The notes under the pieces are model-generated. The model was not told the DNA's origin and made no database searches. It saw nothing but the letters and a program-made list of their open reading frames with translations. A stretch of 11,004 nucleotides of DNA, from contig QHQU01000067.1 of the NCBI GenBank assembly GCA_003219925.1, forward strand, positions 1-11,004, given 5' to 3'. The position numbers and the translations under genes are program-made. This document shows positions 6,338 to 11,004 of the stretch, piece after piece. How positions within the stretch are numbered: the stretch's first letter is position 1; each line of letters starts with the position of its first letter. This DNA comes from Verrucomicrobiota bacterium. GTDB taxonomy: Bacteria; Verrucomicrobiota; Verrucomicrobiia; Chthoniobacterales; UBA10450.

Positions 6338-9300
6338 CTAGGTCACGACCTTCTCGCGCAGGCCGACCGCTGCGTCGCTCGGCCTAACGGTCCCACGATA
6401 GCAGGCCCGGGCGAGCATTTCTTCCTTTTCGAGCGTGTGTTCACTATTTTGAAAGTAGCTTTCGAAAAACGAACGGATGCGGTCGAATTCCGAACTGGCT
6501 TTTTCGTATATCGCAGACGCCGCCTCGAGGTTGCCGCTATTACCCATCTGCTCCAGTTCGTTTAGAAAGGGAACAATTGAATTACTTCCGCAGCTTAAGC
6601 TCGCGCCTCGAAAGCGGTGCGCGATCGCGCCTAAATCTTTCGCATCGTTGTTGCGAATGGCCGTTTCCATGGCCGGTAAAAGTTCCGCGCCTTGTTCCAG
6701 ATAGAGGTCGGCGATCTTTCGCATGGTGTCGGGAGCGTGGCCGCAAACATCGCGGAGCCGCTGAAGATCGACTGGCGCGTTTGTGTTATCGGTTGGTGCC
6801 CATTTTTTTAACGCTGCCTCCAATTCCTCTCCAATGATTGGCTTGGAAAGATAGTCGTCCATTCCCGCAGCCAGGCATTTTTCGCGATCGCCACGCAGCG
6901 CGTGTGCGGTCATGGCGATAATGCGTGGCGGCCGGTCGAATTCGCGACGGATGGTTTCCGCAGCTTCATAGCCGTCCATCTCCGGCATTTGGCAATCCAT
7001 CAAAATAATATCGTAGGAATGACCCCTAAGCGCTGCGATCGCCTCTTTGCCGTTTGAGACCGTGTCGGCGGTATAACCGAGATCGTCCAGCACCAAGAGC
7101 ATGACTTTTTTATTCACTTCATTATCTTCAACAATGAGGATGCGGGTGTCATGAACTGCGCGCGGGCGCGCTTCGCTCAGGGTATGGTTGTTTGCCTTAG
7201 TCCTTTTTAATGGCGCGGATCCCAATACGCTGGCCAAGCACTGGTGAAGTTGCGATTGCTTCACTGGTTTTTCGAAAAAGGCGTCGATGTCCGCATTTTT
7301 GCGAGTCTGCGCATCGATGGAATTCCCGACGGAGCTGATCATGATGACGCGCGTATCTTTGGTAATGGGATCGCTTTTAATGGCCTGAGCCAGCTCCATT
7401 CCGTTCATTCCCGGCATTTGCATGTCGATAAGGGCGAGCGCGTATGGGTTTTCCTCCGCAATCGCCTCGCACAAGAATTGAAGCGCTTCTTCCCCGCTGG
7501 CCGCTGAGGTGCATTGCATTCCCAAGGCGGTCAGCTGTGATCGAAGAATTTGGCGGTCAGTGGCGTTGTCATCTGCCAGCAGCACACGCCCGCTCAGAAG
7601 AGGTTTCTGCTTTGCCGGCGCCGCTTTTCCGCCAGCGCGTTTTTCAAACCTGCTGGTAAACCAAAATGTCGATCCTTTACCTGGTTCGCTTTCGACTCCG
7701 ATCTCGCCGTGCATCATCCTTACCAACTGCCGTGAGATCGTCAGCCCAAGTCCGGTACCGCCATAACGTCGGGTAGTCGACTGATCAGCCTGACTGAAGG
7801 CGTCGAAAATTCGTCCACGTGCGTCCGCGCTGAGACCGATCCCGGTATCTTTGATTTCGAAACGCAGCGTCGCTTTGCTGCCCGGGACCGCCTCAGTGAG
7901 AGAAACTCCTGATGGTGTATCTTCTTGCGGAAGGACCCGCAGCACCACTTCGCCCTGCTCGGTAAATTTCACCGCGTTGTTAAGAAGATTTGTCAGCACC
8001 TGGCGCAACCGTCCGGGATCACCGCAAAGAAAAGTGCAAACCTTGGAATCAATCTCACTCCGGAGCTCCAACCCTTTAGCCCGTGCTTGCGGTACAAGAA
8101 CACTCAATGCGCCTTCGACCACTTCATCCAAATCAAACTCCAGATTCTCAAACTCCAATTTGCCGGCCTCGATTTTGGAAAAATCAAGAATGTCGTTCAA
8201 GATCGAGAGCAGCGACTTGGCGCTGCTGCAAATCGTCTCCGCATAGTCGCGCTGCTTGGGATCGAGCTCGGTTTCCAGAAGGAGTCCAGTCATGCCGATC
8301 ACACCGTTCATCGGCGTGCGAATTTCGTGGCTCATATTAGCCAGAAATTCAGATTTCATGCGCGCTCCCTCCAAGGCCGCATCACGCGCCTTGGCCATCT
8401 CGACCTCAAGATTTTTTCGTTGCGTGATGTCTTCCGCCACGCCGCAGGTCCGCACGACCTGCTTGTCTTCGCCGCGGATCGCGAAACGCCGGTCGCGGAT
8501 CCACCGGATGGAACCATTGTGATGCCGGATGCGATATTCCAGGTCGTACTTCGTGCCTTGGGACAATTCCGACAGAGCTTTGGCCACAGGGGGCCGATCC
8601 TCTTCCAAAATATTGTTAAACCACTGTTTTGGATCTTCGTAGATGCTCTGGCAGGCCCATCCCCAAATCTGCTCATAGGCGGGACTAACATAGAACAATT
8701 CTTCGCCAGTAGGTGAGAAGACCCAAAAAACCTCGCTGCTGTTTTCCGCCAGTTGACGGAACCGTAATTCGCTTTCGCGCAGTGCGGCTTCCGCCTGTTT
8801 CCGCTCGGCAATCTGATCGCGTAGTTCCTGGTTGGCCTGAGAAAGGTTCTGGGTGCGCTCGGTCACGCGTGCCTCGAGCTCCTCCAGATGATGCCGGCTG
8901 CGCCGCAACAATTCCCATTTGGAGCAGAGCGCTTCCGCCATTTGTCGTACTTCAATGATGTCGAAGGGCTTCTTTAAAATAAGCAGTCGATCAGAGCTGC
9001 CGAGTCTCGCTTGAAGGTCGTGCCAGCCGTAGTCCGAGTGCGCCGTGCAGATCACAACCTGGAGATCGGAGTCGAGTTCCCAAAGCTTTACGATCGTTTC
9101 GAGGCCATCCATCCCGGGCGGCATGCGCATATCGACGAATGCCATTGCGTAGGGCTGGCCTTTATCGAGCGCGGCTCGGACCAACTCGATTCCCTCCTCG
9201 CCCTGATATGCGGACTCCATCGTGAACCCCAATGTCCGCCGGCCAGAAGGGGTTTCGCCGAAAAGCCGCGCTTCCGCTTCATCTAGCGTGCTTTTGTCTG

Positions 9301-9400
9301 AAGCGGCGCCGCGCAGAATTTCGCGAAAGCTATTGTGAATACCGCGATTGTCGTCAATCACGAGGATGCGCCGGTTCCTTTGATCGTTGGAGCTGTTCAT
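6338..9400 (-). CDS. Hybrid histidine kinase, receiver-PAS-HisKA-HATPase-receiver-receiver-Hpt
   Basis: A 1020 aa cytoplasmic kinase without membrane segments. The order is: an N-terminal receiver, about 10-160, enlarged by an insertion near residues 32-60, with D90 in FVDMRMPPGMDG, T119 and K144 in ILKKPFD; a coiled coil, about 165-215; one PAS domain with PAC, about 213-332, ending in EDITQRK; HisKA with H358 in NMSHEIRTPMNG; HATPase with the N-box in LTNLLNNAVKFT, D518 in DTGIGL and the GGTGLGL box; receiver 2, about 607-725 (D659, S689, K711); receiver 3, about 750-870 (D802 in MDCQMPEMDG, T831, K853); and an Hpt domain, about 885-985, with H928 in AHRFRGAS. A short tail of about 35 residues follows. 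All phosphotransfer residues are present, so it could run a full His-Asp-His chain and pass phosphate to separate receivers. The ATG at 9400 has an AAAGAGAG site upstream. It converges with the relic and the NarL-type gene. Confidence 0.95.
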   Translation of the reverse strand: MNSSNDQRNRRILVIDDNRGIHNSFREILRGAASDKSTLDEAEARLFGETPSGRRTLGFTMESAYQGEEGIELVRAALDKGQPYAMAFVDMRMPPGMDGLETIVKLWELDSDLQVVICTAHSDYGWHDLQARLGSSDRLLILKKPFDIIEVRQMAEALCSKWELLRRSRHHLEELEARVTERTQNLSQANQELRDQIAERKQAEAALRESELRFRQLAENSSEVFWVFSPTGEELFYVSPAYEQIWGWACQSIYEDPKQWFNNILEEDRPPVAKALSELSQGTKYDLEYRIRHHNGSIRWIRDRRFAIRGEDKQVVRTCGVAEDITQRKNLEVEMAKARDAALEGARMKSEFLANMSHEIRTPMNGVIGMTGLLLETELDPKQRDYAETICSSAKSLLSILNDILDFSKIEAGKLEFENLEFDLDEVVEGALSVLVPQARAKGLELRSEIDSKVCTFLCGDPGRLRQVLTNLLNNAVKFTEQGEVVLRVLPQEDTPSGVSLTEAVPGSKATLRFEIKDTGIGLSADARGRIFDAFSQADQSTTRRYGGTGLGLTISRQLVRMMHGEIGVESEPGKGSTFWFTSRFEKRAGGKAAPAKQKPLLSGRVLLADDNATDRQILRSQLTALGMQCTSAASGEEALQFLCEAIAEENPYALALIDMQMPGMNGMELAQAIKSDPITKDTRVIMISSVGNSIDAQTRKNADIDAFFEKPVKQSQLHQCLASVLGSAPLKRTKANNHTLSEARPRAVHDTRILIVEDNEVNKKVMLLVLDDLGYTADTVSNGKEAIAALRGHSYDIILMDCQMPEMDGYEAAETIRREFDRPPRIIAMTAHALRGDREKCLAAGMDDYLSKPIIGEELEAALKKWAPTDNTNAPVDLQRLRDVCGHAPDTMRKIADLYLEQGAELLPAMETAIRNNDAKDLGAIAHRFRGASLSCGSNSIVPFLNELEQMGNSGNLEAASAIYEKASSEFDRIRSFFESYFQNSEHTLEKEEMLARACYRGTVRPSDAAVGLREKVVT

Positions 9401-9406
9401 ACGTTG

Positions 9407-9414
9407 CTCTCTTT
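9407..9414 (-). promoter_or_regulatory. Ribosome binding site of the large hybrid kinase
   Basis: On the minus strand AAAGAGAG lies six bases before the ATG at 9400-9398. It supports this start, which also sits directly before the first receiver strand (RRILVIDD). Confidence 0.6.
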
Positions 9415-9669
9415 TGTCATTTCAAAGTTCAAGGAAGCGTGGGGTTTAGCGCATCCCCTCTACGCAGCTGACGATCGATTGTCGGCTCGTTCTCCTTCCC
9501 GAGCTAGAGAGCGATCGTGATGCCAACTCGCGTTGCCATTTTTCATAGAATATCTGGCAAACAAGAAGAAGCGCGATGCGACCCTCGTAGAACGTCACGC
9601 CTGCGAGGTATTCTATAAATATCATAGTTATAATAATGAGCTGCCGATGTGCCGACGCGAAGCGGGAGG

Positions 9670-9813
9670 CTACGCAGTTTGCGCTGCGGAAAGTACGTAG
9701 GAGGACCCCGGCGCAGCCCTTCGCCACAAGGATTCCACATACGTATCTGATTGGACCTGTGAATGATAGATCCAGGTGACGATATCCGGCTGGAGAAAAA
9801 GCTGGGCTGTCAC
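9670..9813 (-). CDS. Possible small protein of 47 aa, unknown
   Basis: The minus strand has a good ribosome site, AAGGAG, seven bases before a GTG at 9813-9811, followed by 47 codons ending in TAG. The peptide begins VTAQLFLQPDIVTWIYHSQV and continues with a polar stretch and WRRAAPGSS. It has no signal peptide, membrane span or motif I recognise. An ATG four bases upstream in another frame stops after two codons. The frame is also open further upstream without a stop to 10062, antisense to the reductase, so the true start is uncertain. A plus-strand frame of the same size overlaps it. The ribosome site is the only positive evidence; it may be chance or a gene fragment. Confidence 0.25.
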   Translation of the reverse strand: MTAQLFLQPDIVTWIYHSQVQSDTYVESLWRRAAPGSSYVLSAAQTA

Positions 9814-9845
9814 GTCATTGCTCCTTGTTGTCGATGCACACGCAA

Positions 9846-9863
9846 TGGCCCTTGAGGGGGCCA
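9846..9863. repeat. GC-rich stem-loop upstream of the reductase
   Basis: TGGCCC at 9846-9851 pairs with GGGCCA at 9858-9863 around a 6-base loop. On the plus strand AAAAG follows, on the minus strand CTTTT precedes, so neither direction is a standard intrinsic terminator. It lies 105 bases before the reductase start and may be a leader structure or chance. Confidence 0.3.
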
Positions 9864-9967
9864 AAAGTCGCTCTCCAGTCACCGAGCCGGTCCCCGGATG
9901 ACGCCTCCTGGCCACTCTGTGTTGGAAACCTCTCACTCGCCGTGCTAAAGAAAAATGGTTTGGAAAA

Positions 9968-10951
9968 ATGAAGGCGCAGTTTGAAAAGGAACAATCCGCG
10001 TCCGGTGAGTTTCGGCGGCAGGCGGACGCCTTTCGCGACTGGATCTCGAGCGATGGCACCACCGGTTATCCGGCCGTGGCTGATCGTTACCACCTTTACA
10101 TTTCACTGGCTTGTCCATGGGCGAGCCGAACGTTAATTGCTCGTAAACTGCTTGGGTTGGAAAAGGTCATTGGTCTGACAGTGGTAGACCCGGTACGAGA
10201 TGAACGTGGATGGGCTTTTCGGGATCCCAATTCCGATTCCAGGGGAGGGGCAAGTTCCCACGAACCCTTTGCCTCAACCGACCCAATTAACGGGTTTCAC
10301 TTTCTCGCCGAAGCTTACCACCTAACCAATCCGAACTTTGGTGGCCGCGTCACGGTCCCGGCGCTCTGGGACAGGGTCACGAAAAAGATCGTCAATAATT
10401 GTGAAGACGATATTTGCCGCATGTTCAACGATGCCTTTCGCGGCCTGGCGCAAAATAATGAGATCGATCTTTTTCCAAGGGACATTGCCGCGGAACAGGC
10501 GAAGCTAAGTGACTTTATTTACGACAAGATCAACAACGGCGTTTACAAAGCTGGCTTCACCACCAGGCAACATGTTTACGAACGGGCTTGCAAACAACTA
10601 TTCGATGCCCTTGATCAATTGGAGGAGCGGCTTGCTACAAGTCGCTATTTATTCGGAACGAGAATAGTCGAGACTGATTGGCGGTTGTTTTGCACTCTCA
10701 TTCGATTTGATGTCGTTTACTACATCCATTTCAAGTGCAGTCTGCGGCGTATCCTCGACTATCACAACCTCCAGGGATATCTCATCGACTTATACCAGCA
10801 TGATGGCATTGCCGCGACAGTGAGTTTCGATCACATCAAGCGGCATTATTACATGACGCATGAGCAGATTAATCCGAGTCGCATTGTTCCAATGGGTCCT
10901 ATCATTGATCTTACTCGGGAGCATGGACGGGCCAGGCTCGGTGCCGGGTAA
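9968..10951 (+). CDS. yqjG: Glutathionyl-hydroquinone reductase (Xi-class glutathione transferase)
   Basis: A 327 aa cytoplasmic enzyme of the YqjG/ECM4 family, which reduces glutathionyl-hydroquinones using glutathione through an active-site cysteine. The N-terminal thioredoxin-like domain, about 38-150, has RYHLYISLACPWASRTLI with the catalytic C49 in the diagnostic CPWA motif, then GWAFRD and the VPALWD cis-proline segment. The C-terminal helical domain, about 165-290, contains NNCEDDICRMFN, TDWRLFCTLIRFDVVYY and HFKC. The family end is also present: FDHIKRHYYMTHEQINPSRI followed by VPMGP. Length is normal and no key residue is missing. The ATG at 9968 is used because an ATG at 9955 is in another frame and stops early; GGA lies just upstream as a weak ribosome site. 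It is not obviously part of the signalling operons and is probably transcribed alone. The symbol is at family level only. Confidence 0.95.
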   Translation: MKAQFEKEQSASGEFRRQADAFRDWISSDGTTGYPAVADRYHLYISLACPWASRTLIARKLLGLEKVIGLTVVDPVRDERGWAFRDPNSDSRGGASSHEPFASTDPINGFHFLAEAYHLTNPNFGGRVTVPALWDRVTKKIVNNCEDDICRMFNDAFRGLAQNNEIDLFPRDIAAEQAKLSDFIYDKINNGVYKAGFTTRQHVYERACKQLFDALDQLEERLATSRYLFGTRIVETDWRLFCTLIRFDVVYYIHFKCSLRRILDYHNLQGYLIDLYQHDGIAATVSFDHIKRHYYMTHEQINPSRIVPMGPIIDLTREHGRARLGAG

Positions 10952-11004
10952 CGCGCGTCTCGCGTGTCGTGCCTGCATTATTCTCGTAATCGCCGCAGAG
11001 CGTC

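Larger units (their letters stand above)
9401..9967. other. Divergent spacer between the large kinase and the reductase
   Basis: This 567-base region should carry the promoters of both flanking genes. A markedly AT-rich stretch at about 9609-9637 contains TATAAT-like sequences on the plus strand and TATTATA-like ones on the minus strand, and an inverted pair ATAGAAT (9546-9552) / ATTCTAT spans its left part. No convincing -35/-10 pair could be assigned. Longer open frames on the minus strand (9446-9727 and 9670-10062) and a 47-codon plus frame from 9636 show no family features. Only the short minus frame with a good ribosome site is listed separately. Confidence 0.5.

Noticed and set aside
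6332..6343. AGGTC-AC-GACCT palindrome at the end of the large kinase gene as terminator
   Set aside because: The loop is only two bases and there is no T-run; it overlaps the stop codon.
7925..8716. 263-codon open frame on the plus strand
   Set aside because: It is antisense to the HisKA and PAS part of the 1020 aa kinase, which has intact motifs throughout; the translation shows no family features and no ribosome site was evident.
9446..9727. 93-codon minus frame with a hydrophobic stretch, possible small membrane protein
   Set aside because: The hydrophobic segment comes from the AT-rich promoter-like stretch and is flanked by Arg/Ser-rich shadow sequence, with no ribosome site.
1..11004. 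Mobile element, phage, CRISPR or RNA gene
   Set aside because: No transposase or integrase motifs, no terminal inverted repeats with target duplications, no regularly spaced repeats and no tRNA or rRNA signatures were found on either strand.

Overview
The window is a bacterial chromosomal segment dominated by two-component and phosphorelay signalling genes, with one glutathione-dependent redox enzyme at its right end. Base composition looks moderately GC-rich by eye, genes are compact, and there are no tRNA, rRNA, transposase, phage or CRISPR signatures. The organism cannot be fixed from the sequence. Response regulators ending in a CxxC...CPxC finger, a receiver/Hpt-like/receiver protein, and weak or absent Shine-Dalgarno sites at several starts fit an environmental bacterium such as a soil Verrucomicrobiota. 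That lineage is a tentative inference.

Layout, left to right. (1) The first 134 bases hold the N-terminus of a response regulator on the minus strand that runs off the left edge. (2) A 467-base divergent spacer carries several short inverted and direct repeats. (3) Two plus-strand genes overlap by ATGA: a receiver/Hpt-like/receiver protein of 426 aa and a receiver/zinc-finger-like protein of 186 aa. (4) After a 332-base spacer come a hybrid histidine kinase (receiver-PAS-PAS-HisKA-HATPase-receiver, 814 aa) and, 84 bases later, a NarL-type DNA-binding response regulator with a GTG start directly behind a consensus TATAAT. (5) Bases 5990 to 6316 hold a decayed response-regulator relic with an in-frame stop. 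(6) A convergent minus-strand gene encodes a 1020 aa hybrid kinase with three receivers and a C-terminal Hpt domain. (7) A 567-base spacer contains one possible 47-codon small gene. (8) The last gene is a glutathionyl-hydroquinone reductase (Xi-class glutathione transferase).

How the parts may work together (inference). The window holds ten receiver domains, one of them cut by the edge, plus one relic. Against these stand only two kinase cores, one canonical Hpt and a single DNA-binding output domain. This is the composition of a multi-step phosphorelay in which the two hybrid kinases sense through PAS domains, the Hpt of the large kinase can shuttle phosphate, and most receivers act as intermediates, sinks or protein-protein switches. 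The NarL-type regulator is the only evident transcriptional output and is the natural partner of the kinase just upstream. No gene here is outside known families. The unusual points are the domain arrangements, the Arg at the expected phospho-His position of the Hpt-like domain, the receiver-plus-finger proteins, the relic, and the probably leaderless NarL-type gene.
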